Origin: an uncultured Oscillospiraceae bacterium
GTDB taxonomy: Bacteria; Bacillota; Clostridia; Oscillospirales; Oscillospiraceae
Assembly (NCBI GenBank): GCA_910587255.1
Contig: CAJUKT010000091.1
Location: forward strand, 100,675 to 164,674
DNA length: 64,000 bases
Direction: 5' to 3'
Numbering within the stretch: position 1 is the first letter of the stretch; each line of letters begins with the position of its first letter. The position numbers and the translations under genes were made by a program. Shown here in pieces: positions 16,108-25,524 of the stretch. The notes under the pieces were generated by a model. The model worked only from the letters and a program-made list of their open reading frames with translations. It was not told the DNA's origin and did no database searches.

Positions 16108-18030
16108 ATGAGAAAAAAGATGCTGCTCAATCAGGCTGTTTGGCGCTTCACCGATATGGACGGCTCCACACAGGAGGTTGCCCTCCCCCACACCTGGAAC
16201 GCCATCGACGGCCAGGACGGGGGGAACGACTACTGGCGGGGGACGTGCGTGTATGAAACGGCATTCCCCAGGCCGGAAATTTCGGCGGACGAGCGGGTGT
16301 ACCTGGAATTCCAGGGGGTGAACGCCTCAGCCAAGGTGGTGCTCAACGGCGCCGAGGTGGGCAGCCACGACGGCGGCTATTCCACCTTCCGCTGGGATGT
16401 AACAGACTTCCTCCAGGATGAAAACCAGCTCACCGTCCACGTGGACAACAGCGTCAACGACCGGGTATACCCCCAGAAGGCGGACTTCACCTTCTACGGC
16501 GGCATCTACCGGGACGTGCTGCTGGTGATCGTCAACAAAGACCACTTCGATATGGACTACTACGGCGGCTCGGGCCTGAAGGTCACCCCCACGGTGGAGG
16601 GCAAGGACGGCCGGGTGCGGGTGGAGGCATTCCACAACGCGGGGAACGCCCGGGTGAAGGTGAAGCTGCTGGACGCGGACGGCAGCGCTGTGGCCGAGGG
16701 GGAGGGGGCCGGCCTCACCCTCACCATCCCCGGCATCCGCCTGTGGGACGGCGTGAAGGATCCCTACCTCTACACCTGCCAGGCCACCCTGGAGGTGAAC
16801 GGCGCGGATGTGGATCAGGTGTCCGCCCGGTTCGGCGTGCGCACCTTCTCCGTGGACCCGGAAAAAGGCTTTTTCCTCAACGGGCGGCCCTACCCGCTCC
16901 GCGGCGTCTCCCGCCACCAGGACTGGAAGGGGCTGGGCAACGCTATCACCAAGGAGCACCACGACACCGACATGGCCCTCATCCGGGAGATGGGCGCCAA
17001 CACCATCCGCCTGGCCCACTACCAGCACGACCAGTATTTCTACGACCTGTGCGACCAGTACGGCATGGTGGTGTGGGCGGAAATCCCCTACATCTCGGAG
17101 CATATGCCCAACGGCCGGGATAACACCATCTCCCAGGCAAAGGAGCTGGTCATTCAGAACTACAACCACCCCTGCATCGTGGTGTGGGGCGTGTCCAACG
17201 AGATCACCATCTCCACCAGGGACAAAAAAGATATGCTGGACAACCACCGGGCCCTCAACGACCTGTACCATCAACTGGATCCCACCCGGCTGACCACCCT
17301 GGCCTGCTACGCCATGTGCGGGCCGTTCAACAAGTCGGCACATATTACGGACGTGGTGTCATGGAACCTCTACCTGGGCTGGTATGTGCCGGGGCTGTTC
17401 CTCAACGACCTCTGGATTGATTTCTTCCACAAATGCTACCCTGACCGTCCGCTGGGCTACTCGGAGTACGGCTGCGAGGCCATGCCCAACCTACACTCCT
17501 CCAAGCCCCGCCGGGGGGACCACACCGAGGAATACCAGTGTATCTATCACGAGTATATGCTCCGCTGTTTTGAGCACCGCCCCTTCTTGTGGGCTACCCA
17601 TGTGTGGAATATGTTCGATTTTGCCGCCGATGCCCGGGATCAGGGCGGCGAGCCGGGGATGAACCACAAGGGGCTGGTGACCTTCGACCGCAACACAAAG
17701 AAAGACAGCTTTTACCTTTACAAAGCCTGGTGGAGCGATGAGCCCTTTGTCCACATCTGCGGCAGCCGGTACGTGGACCGGCCTGAGGCGGTCACCACGG
17801 TGAAGGTGTACTCCAACCAGCCTAAAGTTGCGCTGTACGCCAACGGGAAGCTGGTGGAGGAGAGGTCCAGCAGCAAAGTATTTGAATTCAGGGTGCCGCT
17901 GGAAGGGAAGGTGGAGCTGAGGGCCGAGGCGGGCGGCTGCGCCGGCCAGTGTACCATCCGGAAGGCAGACGTCCCCAACCCGGCGTACAAGCTCCAGGGA
18001 AAAAGCTCTAACAGCGCCAACTGGGTCTGA
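16108..18030 (+). CDS. GH2 glycosidase, possible beta-glucuronidase or galactosidase
   Basis: 640 aa and cytoplasmic, with no signal peptide. The sugar-binding jelly-roll, Ig-like and TIM-barrel domains follow in order. The acid/base is E365 in WGVSNE and the nucleophile E453 in YSEYGCEA. An N519-H-K521-G522 sequence matches the N-x-K-G motif used to recognise beta-glucuronidases. Some GH2 beta-galactosidases also have an N-D-K-G version, so it is not decisive. Sitting beside a GPH symporter and a full glucuronate pathway favours glucuronidase or galacturonidase activity. I chose the ATG at 16108 because GAGG lies 6 bp upstream; 16096 is an alternative. Confidence 0.88.
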   Translation: MRKKMLLNQAVWRFTDMDGSTQEVALPHTWNAIDGQDGGNDYWRGTCVYETAFPRPEISADERVYLEFQGVNASAKVVLNGAEVGSHDGGYSTFRWDVTDFLQDENQLTVHVDNSVNDRVYPQKADFTFYGGIYRDVLLVIVNKDHFDMDYYGGSGLKVTPTVEGKDGRVRVEAFHNAGNARVKVKLLDADGSAVAEGEGAGLTLTIPGIRLWDGVKDPYLYTCQATLEVNGADVDQVSARFGVRTFSVDPEKGFFLNGRPYPLRGVSRHQDWKGLGNAITKEHHDTDMALIREMGANTIRLAHYQHDQYFYDLCDQYGMVVWAEIPYISEHMPNGRDNTISQAKELVIQNYNHPCIVVWGVSNEITISTRDKKDMLDNHRALNDLYHQLDPTRLTTLACYAMCGPFNKSAHITDVVSWNLYLGWYVPGLFLNDLWIDFFHKCYPDRPLGYSEYGCEAMPNLHSSKPRRGDHTEEYQCIYHEYMLRCFEHRPFLWATHVWNMFDFAADARDQGGEPGMNHKGLVTFDRNTKKDSFYLYKAWWSDEPFVHICGSRYVDRPEAVTTVKVYSNQPKVALYANGKLVEERSSSKVFEFRVPLEGKVELRAEAGGCAGQCTIRKADVPNPAYKLQGKSSNSANWV

Positions 18031-18050
18031 GAAAAAGGAGGACAATGAGT

Positions 18051-19628
18051 ATGAACCAAGAACCGACAACCACCCTGAACCGGGCAAAGCCCTACCAGCT
18101 GGTGCTGTTTCCCCTGAACAACGGTGCCACCAATGTGTATTTCGTCCTGATTTTGTCCTATGTGGCCCAGTTTGGCGACAATATCCTGAAGCTGGGTATC
18201 TTTGCTTCCCTGATGGTCACCATCATGCGGGTGGCTGACGCCATTACCGACCCCATCATCGGGGCCATGATGGACCGCACCAGCACGAAAATCGGCAAGT
18301 TCCGGCCCTTCATGATCCTGGGCAGCGCCGTCATGGCGGTGAGTGTGGTCTGCCTGTATATCCTCACCCCGTTCATCCCCGAGACCATGATGTGGCTGCG
18401 CTACGTGGCCTTTGTGGTGATCTATTTCGTCTGGGTCATCGGCTATACCTTCCAGACCTCCTGCACCCGGGCGGGCCAGACCGTGCTCACCAACGACCCC
18501 AACCAGCGGCCCATGTTCACCATCTTCAACACGGTGGGCTCCCTGCTGGGCATGGGTGTGATGCAGTTCATGATCCCCCTGGTGAAGGGGATGTACGATG
18601 TGAAGGACGCGGCGGGCAACGTCATCGTGTCCGGCTACTCCGACCCCACGGTGTTCCGCATCATTACCCCCATCGGCATCGCCATCTCCGTGCTGCTCAC
18701 CGCCCTGGCCATTATCGGCATCGCCGAAAAGGACAACCCCAAGTACTACGGCATCGGCGGCGCCCAGGAGAAGGTGAAGATGTCCGAGTATGTGGAGATC
18801 ATCAAAAACAACAAGCCCATGCAGCGGCTGATGGTGGCGGGTGCGGGATGCAAGCTGGCCCTGGCCATCGCCACCAACACCACCGTCCTGCTGGCTCTGT
18901 ATGGCATCCTGATGGGCAATTACAACTCCCTGTACCTACCCATGATGGTGCTGGGCTACGTGTGCGCGGTGCCCTTTTTTATCCTCTCCATGCGAACCTC
19001 CCAGAAGCTGGGGCAGAAGGCATCCCTGGTACGGTATGTGTCTGTGGCGCTGGTCTGCTACGTGGGCGTACTGGCCCTGCTGCTGCTGAGCAGCCACGGA
19101 AACCCGGCCCGGATGCTGTCCTTCCCCTTCCAGGGGGGCGGGGCCATCAACCTGTATACCATTTTGTTCATCGTGTGCTTTGGCATCGGCTACGGCGCCT
19201 ACTACGCCACCGCCGATATGCCCATCCCCATGGTGGCCGACTGCTCCGACTACGAGACCTACCGCTCGGGCAAGTACATCCCCGGCATCATGGGCACCCT
19301 GTTCTCCCTGGTGGATAAGCTGGTGTCCTCCCTGGCCCAGACCCTGGTGGCCATCATCTTCCTGATCTGCACCGGGGTGAACGAGCTGCCCAACGACGCC
19401 ACACCCTACACCGGGGGCATCAAGGTGGCGGTGATCGTGATGTTCTGCGTCATCCCCATGCTGGCCTGGGCGGCCACCCTCATCGCCATGAAGGGCTACT
19501 CCCTGACGGGGGAGAAAATGAAAGCCATCCAGAAGGTGAACGCCGCCCGGAAGGAGGCCGTGGCAAACGGCATGAGCTTGGAGCAGGCTATGCAGGCCAT
19601 CAACGATGACACCGTACAGAACGTGTGA
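18051..19628 (+). CDS. GPH-family sugar/glucuronide:cation symporter
   Basis: 525 aa with about 12 membrane helices. The family signature is clear in the first third: TDPIIGAMMDRTSTKIGKFRP, typical of MelB/XylP/UidB-type glycoside-pentoside-hexuronide transporters. An in-frame ATG at 18045 sits only 3 bp after GGAGG, so the ATG at 18051 is preferred. It lies directly between the GH2 and mannonate dehydratase genes. Import of glucuronides or aldobiouronic-type disaccharides, then cleavage by the cytoplasmic GH2, is the expected arrangement. Confidence 0.88.
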   Translation: MNQEPTTTLNRAKPYQLVLFPLNNGATNVYFVLILSYVAQFGDNILKLGIFASLMVTIMRVADAITDPIIGAMMDRTSTKIGKFRPFMILGSAVMAVSVVCLYILTPFIPETMMWLRYVAFVVIYFVWVIGYTFQTSCTRAGQTVLTNDPNQRPMFTIFNTVGSLLGMGVMQFMIPLVKGMYDVKDAAGNVIVSGYSDPTVFRIITPIGIAISVLLTALAIIGIAEKDNPKYYGIGGAQEKVKMSEYVEIIKNNKPMQRLMVAGAGCKLALAIATNTTVLLALYGILMGNYNSLYLPMMVLGYVCAVPFFILSMRTSQKLGQKASLVRYVSVALVCYVGVLALLLLSSHGNPARMLSFPFQGGGAINLYTILFIVCFGIGYGAYYATADMPIPMVADCSDYETYRSGKYIPGIMGTLFSLVDKLVSSLAQTLVAIIFLICTGVNELPNDATPYTGGIKVAVIVMFCVIPMLAWAATLIAMKGYSLTGEKMKAIQKVNAARKEAVANGMSLEQAMQAINDDTVQNV

Positions 19629-19642
19629 AAGGGGGATTTTCC

Positions 19643-20725
19643 ATGAAAATGACCTGGCGCTGGTACGGCGAGGGCAACGATCAGATCAAGCTGTCCGACA
19701 TCAAGCAGATCCCCGGGGTGGAGGGCATTGTCTGGGCGCTCCACGACAAGATGCCCGGCGAGGTGTGGCAGCCCGAGGAGATCGCCAAGGTGAAGGCGCA
19801 GCTGGACGAATACGGCTTCAACATGGACGTGGTGGAGAGCGTGAACGTCCACGACGACATCAAGATCGGCCTGCCCACCCGGGATCAGTACATCGAGAAC
19901 TACAAGCAGACCATCCGCAACCTGGCCCCCTTTGGGGTGAAGGTGATCTGCTACAACTTCATGCCCGTGTTCGACTGGACGCGGACGGATCTGTTCCATC
20001 CCGTCGGCGACGGCTCCACGGCGCTGTACTACGAGGCGGCCAAGATCAAGCAGGATCCCCGGGAGATGGCGGACTACGTCATGTCCTTCACCGAGAAGTA
20101 CCATATGACCTTCCCCGGCTGGGAGCCCGAGCGGATGGCCAAGCTGGACGAGCTGTTTGAGAAGTACAAGCCCGTCACCAAGGAGAAGCTGTGGGACAAC
20201 TTCAAGTACTTCCTGGAGGCCATTATGCCCACCTGCCATGAGTGCGACATCAAGATGGCGGTGCACATGGACGATCCCCCCTGGGACATCTTCGGCCTGC
20301 CCCGGCTGCTCACCAGCGGGGAGGCCATTGACAAGTTCCTGAAGATGGTGGACGATCCGTATAACTGCCTGACCCTGTGTTCTGGAAGCCTGAACGCCGA
20401 CCCCAAGAACAACGTGGCGGACATCGTGCGCAAGCACTGTGACCGGATCGCCTTCGCTCACATCCGCAACGTGAAGCACTTCCCCAACGGGGACTTCTCC
20501 GAGGCCAGCCACCGGGACTGCGATGGGGACACCGGCATCCTGGACATCCTCAAGGCCTACCACGACTGCGGTTTCGACGGCTATATCCGGCCCGACCACG
20601 GCCGGCACCTGTGGGACGAGGTTCCGGGGAAAGTCCGCCCCGGCTACGGCCTGTATGACCGGGCGCTGGGCGTGATGTATATGCTGGGGGTTTGGGATTC
20701 CCTGGACAAGTTTGACCACAAATAA
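19643..20725 (+). CDS. uxuA: Mannonate dehydratase
   Basis: 360 aa, the usual UxuA size. It dehydrates D-mannonate to 2-keto-3-deoxy-D-gluconate in the cytoplasm, using a divalent metal. Family-typical stretches include the start MTWRWYGEGND, CHECDIKMAVHMDDPPWDIFGLPR, and the C-terminal GYIRPDHGRHLWDE. The ATG follows AAAGGGGG. It is third in the glucuronate pathway, and its close spacing with neighbours supports one operon. Confidence 0.95.
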   Translation: MKMTWRWYGEGNDQIKLSDIKQIPGVEGIVWALHDKMPGEVWQPEEIAKVKAQLDEYGFNMDVVESVNVHDDIKIGLPTRDQYIENYKQTIRNLAPFGVKVICYNFMPVFDWTRTDLFHPVGDGSTALYYEAAKIKQDPREMADYVMSFTEKYHMTFPGWEPERMAKLDELFEKYKPVTKEKLWDNFKYFLEAIMPTCHECDIKMAVHMDDPPWDIFGLPRLLTSGEAIDKFLKMVDDPYNCLTLCSGSLNADPKNNVADIVRKHCDRIAFAHIRNVKHFPNGDFSEASHRDCDGDTGILDILKAYHDCGFDGYIRPDHGRHLWDEVPGKVRPGYGLYDRALGVMYMLGVWDSLDKFDHK

Positions 20726-20741
20726 TTAACAGGAGGACGCA

Positions 20742-21590
20742 ATGATGATGGATTTACCTTTGAAAGTTGATTTTTCCGGCAAGGTGGTTGTCGTCACCGG
20801 CGCGGGCGGCGTGCTGTGCGGCACCATGGCCCGGGCCTTCGCCCAGGCGGGGGCCAAGGTGGCCGCCCTGGATCTGAACGAGGAGGCCGTGAAGGCCCTG
20901 GCTGACGAGTGCAAGGCCGAGGGCTTTGTCTGCGAGGGCTACAAGGCCAACGTGCTGGAGCCGGAGGCCCTGGAGGCCGTCCACCAGCAGGTGCTGAAGG
21001 ATCTGGGCCCCTGCGACATCCTGGTGAACGGCGCGGGGGGCAACAACCCCCGGGCCACCACCGACAACGAGTACCAGCACGAGTGGGCCGAGGGCCAGAA
21101 GGGCTTCTTCGACCTGGACGCGGGGGGCGTGGACTTCGTGTTCAAGCTGAACTTCCAGGGCACCCTGCTGCCCACCCAGGCCTTTGCCAAGGACATGGTG
21201 GAGCGCAAGAGCGGCTGCATTTTGAACGTCAGCTCCATGAACGCCTATATCCCGCTGACCAAGATCCCCGCCTACTCCGGGGCCAAGGCGGCGGTGAGCA
21301 ACTTCACCCAGTGGCTGGCCACCCACTTCGCGGGCACCGGCATCCGCTGCAACGCCATCGCGCCGGGGTTCCTGGTGTCCAACCAGAACCGGAAGCTGCT
21401 GTTCAACGAGGACGGCACCCCCACGGCCCGCTCCGCCAAGATCCTGAACGGCACCCCCATGGGCCGCTACGTGGAGAGCGAGGAGCTGCTGGGCGGCGTG
21501 TTCTTCCTGTGTGACGACAAGGCGGCCTCCGCCATCACCGGCGTGGTGCTGCCCATCGATGCGGGCTTCGCCGCCTACTCCGGCGTGTGA
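20742..21590 (+). CDS. SDR oxidoreductase, probable fructuronate/mannonate reductase
   Basis: 282 aa. Rossmann-fold short-chain dehydrogenase: the Gly-rich NAD(P) loop TGAGGVLCG is near the N-terminus, NGAGGNNP follows, and the catalytic Y178-x3-K182 is in AYSGAKAA. Many Firmicutes use an SDR instead of the long-chain UxuB for D-fructuronate to D-mannonate. The position between uxuA and uxaC makes this the likely missing step. Start behind AGGAGG, with three consecutive Met codons. No UxuB-type mannitol dehydrogenase homolog is in the window. Confidence 0.88.
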   Translation: MMMDLPLKVDFSGKVVVVTGAGGVLCGTMARAFAQAGAKVAALDLNEEAVKALADECKAEGFVCEGYKANVLEPEALEAVHQQVLKDLGPCDILVNGAGGNNPRATTDNEYQHEWAEGQKGFFDLDAGGVDFVFKLNFQGTLLPTQAFAKDMVERKSGCILNVSSMNAYIPLTKIPAYSGAKAAVSNFTQWLATHFAGTGIRCNAIAPGFLVSNQNRKLLFNEDGTPTARSAKILNGTPMGRYVESEELLGGVFFLCDDKAASAITGVVLPIDAGFAAYSGV

Positions 21591-21604
21591 CGAGAGGGCC
21601 TGGG

Positions 21605-23005
21605 ATGAGAGCGTTTATGGATCAGGATTTTCTGCTGAAGTCCGAAACGGCCAGGAGGCTGTACCACGAGCACGCGGAACAGATGCCCATCATCGACTAC
21701 CACTGCCATGTGGATCCCTGGGAGATCTTTGAGGATCGCCGGTTTGAGAACATCTATCAGATCTGGCTGGAGGGGGATCACTACAAGTGGCGGGTGATGC
21801 GCTCCAACGGGGTGGAGGAGCGGTACATCACCGGGGACGCCCCGGAGCGGGAGAAGTTCCAGAAGTTCGCGGAGGCGCTGCCCCGGGCCATCGGCAACCC
21901 CATGTACCACTGGTGCCACCTGGAGCTGCGCACCTACTTCGGCTATGAGGGCGTGCTCAACGGCGACACCGCCCAAGAGGTCTGGGATCTGAGCATCAAA
22001 AAGCTGGCGGAGCCGGACATGAGCGTCCGGGGCATCCTCCGGCAGAGCAACGTGGCCATGGTGGGCACCACCGATGACCCCACGTCCGACTTGGCGTGGC
22101 ACAAGCGCATCGCGGAGGATCCCACCATCTCCACGGTGGTGGCCCCCTCCTTCCGGCCGGACAAGGCGCTGAACCTGGAAAAGCCGGGCTGGGCGGACTT
22201 CCTGGCCCAGCTGGGCCGCAGCGCCGGAGTGGAGATCACGGATCTGGACAGCCTGGAGCGGGCGCTGGAGCAGCGGATGGAGGCCTTTGACCAGGCGGGC
22301 TGCCGGGCCGCCGACCACGGCCTGGACTACGTGCCCTTCCGAAGCGCAAGCCGGGAGCAGGTGGACGCCATCCTGAAAAAGGCCCTGGCGGGCCAGGGCG
22401 TCACGGTGGAGGAGGCCGAGCGCTTCAAGACGGCGCTGCTGCTGTTCTGCGCCCAGCGCTACAGCGCCATGGGCTGGGTGATGCAGATCCACTACAACTG
22501 CATGAGGAACCCCAACAGCGCCATGTTCGCCAGGCTGGGGCCGGATTCCGGCTTTGACTGCATGAACAACGTCAACTGCGCCGGGCCGCTGTACGCCCTG
22601 CTGGACGCGCTGTACGCCCAGGACGCCCTGCCCCGCACCATCCTGTACAGCCTGAACCCCGGGGAGAACGAGCTGCTGGACACCATGATCGGCGCGTTCC
22701 AGGGCCCCGGCGTCCCCGGCAAGCTCCAGCACGGCAGCGCCTGGTGGTTCAACGACAACAAGACTGGCATGAGGGAGCAGCTCACCAGTCTGGCCAACCT
22801 GAGCCTGCTGGGCAATTTCATCGGGATGCTCACCGACTCCCGCAGCTTCCTCAGCTACACCCGGCACGCCTATTTCCGCCGCATCCTGTGCGAGCTGGTG
22901 GGCGGCTGGATAGAAAACGGCGAGTATCCCGCTGATCTGGAGCAGGCGGGCGGGCTGGTGGAGGACATCTGCTATCACAACGCGAAGCGGTATTTCCGGC
23001 TGTAA
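21605..23005 (+). CDS. uxaC: Glucuronate/galacturonate isomerase
   Basis: 466 aa, matching the family. It isomerises D-glucuronate to D-fructuronate, and D-galacturonate to D-tagaturonate in many organisms, in the cytoplasm. The amidohydrolase-like metal motif DYHCHVDPWEI is at about residues 32-42. WWFNDNKTGMREQL and TDSRSFLSYTRHAYFRRILC are characteristic C-terminal stretches. I chose ATG 21605 over an in-frame GTG at 21587, which would overlap the preceding stop. It feeds the SDR and uxuA steps. Confidence 0.95.
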   Translation: MRAFMDQDFLLKSETARRLYHEHAEQMPIIDYHCHVDPWEIFEDRRFENIYQIWLEGDHYKWRVMRSNGVEERYITGDAPEREKFQKFAEALPRAIGNPMYHWCHLELRTYFGYEGVLNGDTAQEVWDLSIKKLAEPDMSVRGILRQSNVAMVGTTDDPTSDLAWHKRIAEDPTISTVVAPSFRPDKALNLEKPGWADFLAQLGRSAGVEITDLDSLERALEQRMEAFDQAGCRAADHGLDYVPFRSASREQVDAILKKALAGQGVTVEEAERFKTALLLFCAQRYSAMGWVMQIHYNCMRNPNSAMFARLGPDSGFDCMNNVNCAGPLYALLDALYAQDALPRTILYSLNPGENELLDTMIGAFQGPGVPGKLQHGSAWWFNDNKTGMREQLTSLANLSLLGNFIGMLTDSRSFLSYTRHAYFRRILCELVGGWIENGEYPADLEQAGGLVEDICYHNAKRYFRL

Positions 23006-23028
23006 ACGCACAAGGAGGAATGATCACC

Positions 23029-23673
23029 ATGAACATCAACGAAACAATCAGCGGCATCGGCGTGGTGCCCGTGATCAAGCTGAACCACCCGGAGCGGGAC
23101 GCGGCCCCGCTGGCCCACGCCCTGTGCGCCGGCGGGGTGCCGGTGGCGGAGGTCACCTTCCGGGCCGCCGGGGCCGCCGCCGCCATCAAGCTGATGGCCG
23201 AGGCCTGCCCGGAGATGCTGGTGGGGGCGGGCACCGTGCTCACCACCGATCAGGTGGACGAGGCGCTGGCGGCGGGGGCGAAATTCATCGTCACCCCCGG
23301 TCTGGATCCCGACCTCGTAAAATACTGCCAGAGCAAAAACGTGCCCATCTACCCCGGCTGCACCACCCCCACCGACTACCACACCGCCTACAAGCTGGGG
23401 CTGGAGGTGCTCAAGTTCTTCCCCGCCGAGCAGTCCGGCGGGCTGGCGAAAATCAAGGCCATGAGCGCGCCCTTCCCCATGTTCAAGGTGATGCCCACCG
23501 GCGGCATCTCCCTGAAGAACCTGGCGGAGTACATCAAGGCTCCGGTGATCTGCGCCTGCGGCGGCTCCTACATGGTGACCGCCGACCTCATCGACAACAA
23601 CAAGTGGGACGAGATCACCGAGCTGTGCAAGAAATCTGTGGAAATCGTAAAGGAGGCCCGCGGCAATGGCTAA
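23029..23673 (+). CDS. eda: KDPG aldolase
   Basis: 214 aa. Cleaves 2-keto-3-deoxy-6-phosphogluconate to pyruvate and glyceraldehyde-3-phosphate. The Schiff-base lysine is K129 in EVLKFFPAE; E41/R45 (EVTFR) and the phosphate-binding GAGTVLT and PTGGIS are present. Family members are about 205-215 aa. The ATG at 23029 is 10 bp after AAGGAGG; an ATG at 23020 would be too close. It overlaps the kinase gene by 8 bp. Confidence 0.94.
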   Translation: MNINETISGIGVVPVIKLNHPERDAAPLAHALCAGGVPVAEVTFRAAGAAAAIKLMAEACPEMLVGAGTVLTTDQVDEALAAGAKFIVTPGLDPDLVKYCQSKNVPIYPGCTTPTDYHTAYKLGLEVLKFFPAEQSGGLAKIKAMSAPFPMFKVMPTGGISLKNLAEYIKAPVICACGGSYMVTADLIDNNKWDEITELCKKSVEIVKEARGNG

Positions 23674-24694
23674 GGTAGTGACGTTTGGTGAGCTGATGAT
23701 CCGGCTCCAGCCCTACAATTATGAGCGGTTTGTCCAGGCGGATCACCTGGAATTCTCCTTCGGCGGCGGCGAGGCCAACGTGGCCGTCTCCCTGGCCAAC
23801 TACGGCCTGGACGCGGCCTTCGTCACCAAGCTCCCCGCCCACGCCATCGGGCAGGCGGCGGTAAACTCCCTGCGGCGGTACGGCGTGGACACGTCCATGA
23901 TCGTCCGGGGCGGCGACCGGGTGGGCATTTACTTCAACGAGAAGGGCGCATCCCAGCGAGGCAGCGTCTGCATCTACGACCGGGCCCACTCCGCCATCCA
24001 GGAGGCGACCACCGCCGACTTTGACTGGGACACCATCTTCGAGGGCGTGGACTGGTTCCACTTCACCGGGATCACCCCGGCTTTAGGCCCCAATGTCGTT
24101 GAAATCTGCAAGGAAGCCTGCAAGGCCGCCAAGGCCAAGGGCGTCAAGATCTCCTGCGACCTAAACTACCGCGGCAAGCTGTGGACAAGGGAGCAGGCCC
24201 GGGCGGCCATGACCGACCTGTGCCAGTACGTGGACGTGTGCATCTCCAACGAGGAGGACGCCAAGGACGTGTTCGGCATCGAGGCGGAGGCCACCGACAT
24301 CTACGCCGGCGAGATCAACCGGGAGGGCTACAAGTCCGTGGCCAAGCAGCTGGCGGACAAGTTCGGCTTTGAGAAGGTGGCCATCACCCTGCGGGAGAGC
24401 CACTCCGCCTTCGACAACGGCTGGAGCGCCATGCTCTACGATGTGGCGTCCGGCGAGTACTGCTTCTCCAAGAAGTACGACCTGCACATCATTGACAGGG
24501 TGGGCGGCGGCGATTCCTTCGGCGGCGGGCTGATCTACTCCCTGCTGACGGGCAAGAGCACCCAGGCGGCGGTGGAGTTCGCCGTGGCGGCCTCCGCCCT
24601 GAAGCACTCCATTGAGGGGGACTACAACATGGCCACCGTGGCCGAGGTGGAGAAGCTGGCCGGCGGGGATGGCTCCGGAAGAATTCAGCGGTAA
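23666..24694 (+). CDS. kdgK: 2-Keto-3-deoxygluconate kinase
   Basis: 342 aa, PfkB/ribokinase fold. Phosphorylates 2-keto-3-deoxygluconate to KDPG with ATP. The N-terminal FGGGEANVAVSLANYG and the C-terminal PfkB signature with catalytic D283 in DRVGGGDSFGGG are both clear. AAAGGAGG lies 8 bp upstream, inside the end of the aldolase gene. It completes the pathway from glucuronate to pyruvate and is the last enzyme gene of the operon. Confidence 0.94.
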   Translation: MAKVVTFGELMIRLQPYNYERFVQADHLEFSFGGGEANVAVSLANYGLDAAFVTKLPAHAIGQAAVNSLRRYGVDTSMIVRGGDRVGIYFNEKGASQRGSVCIYDRAHSAIQEATTADFDWDTIFEGVDWFHFTGITPALGPNVVEICKEACKAAKAKGVKISCDLNYRGKLWTREQARAAMTDLCQYVDVCISNEEDAKDVFGIEAEATDIYAGEINREGYKSVAKQLADKFGFEKVAITLRESHSAFDNGWSAMLYDVASGEYCFSKKYDLHIIDRVGGGDSFGGGLIYSLLTGKSTQAAVEFAVAASALKHSIEGDYNMATVAEVEKLAGGDGSGRIQR

Positions 24695-24754
24695 TATCAT
24701 AATAGATGCTCCAGAAAAGACAATTGGAGAGTTTTCCGGTTTGCGGAAGGGTGG

Positions 24755-25459
24755 ATGCCTGTGCTATGCAGACAATTGTTAATTGTAATGGATGAACTTG
24801 AAGTCAGCCAGTCTATTTTGAAACGCCTAGAGAATCCGACAACAAAAGTCGATTGTGTGGCATCCTTGTCCGAGGCGCTGGAGTGTGTGATCCGGAAAAC
24901 CTACTGTCTGCTCATTATAGATTTCCACATTTCAAATATAGACAACACTGAGATAGTCCGAATCCTCCGGGCCGCAAAGCACACACCAATTTTAGCTCTC
25001 ACCGAAGCGTTAGCTTCACAGGAAAAGATCGACCTTCTTCATATGGGCGTGGACGTGTTTCTGGAAAAACCGGTTGACGCAGGGGTCTGTGCGGCACAGG
25101 CCATTGCGTTGATTGAACGGTACCTTAATGTGGATGAAACTTTAAAGGCACGGGTTCCTATTGCGTTTGGTACTTCTTTGGTAATTGCCCCACGCTATCG
25201 GCAGGCGTTGGTTGACGGAAAACCGATTGAATTAACGCGGATAGAATACGATCTCCTGTATTTCATGGCCAGGCATCCTAATCAAGTGTTCAGCCGGGAA
25301 CAGCTCTATCAATATGTGCGGAATGACTGTTTTGATCTGGGCGGAGATGAAGCAATGAGGTCACATATTAAAGCATTACGCAGAAAACTCGCCGGACTGG
25401 AGCGGGAAATAATTGAAACTGTCTGGGGTGTAGGGTATCGGTTTATCCCGCCTGCATAA
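24755..25459 (+). CDS. OmpR-type response regulator, orphan
   Basis: 234 aa. Receiver domain with D12/E14 acidic residues, phospho-acceptor D56 (LLIIDFHIS) and K104 (FLEKPVD), then a winged-helix DNA-binding domain at about 135-232 (LTRIEYDLLYFMARHPNQVFSREQL; VWGVGYRF). No kinase gene is adjacent. It lies 60 bp after kdgK on the same strand, so it may be read through from the uronate operon or have its own promoter. Its base composition is more AT-rich than the preceding genes, hinting at a different origin. Confidence 0.85.
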   Translation: MPVLCRQLLIVMDELEVSQSILKRLENPTTKVDCVASLSEALECVIRKTYCLLIIDFHISNIDNTEIVRILRAAKHTPILALTEALASQEKIDLLHMGVDVFLEKPVDAGVCAAQAIALIERYLNVDETLKARVPIAFGTSLVIAPRYRQALVDGKPIELTRIEYDLLYFMARHPNQVFSREQLYQYVRNDCFDLGGDEAMRSHIKALRRKLAGLEREIIETVWGVGYRFIPPA

Positions 25460-25501
25460 CATAAATGGAGATGCTGTCATCAGCGTCTCCATTTATGTTA
25501 T
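25456..25501. terminator. Bidirectional stem-loop between convergent genes
   Basis: A 21-bp stem with one G-U pair (ATAACATAAATGGAG at its base) and a TCAT loop begins at the stop codon of the response regulator. The leftward DUF6465-like gene ends at 25525. The stem is long, but the T-run is poor. Convergent placement supports a shared terminator. Confidence 0.65.
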
Positions 25502-25524
25502 ATGACTGTTCAGAGTGAGCTTGA

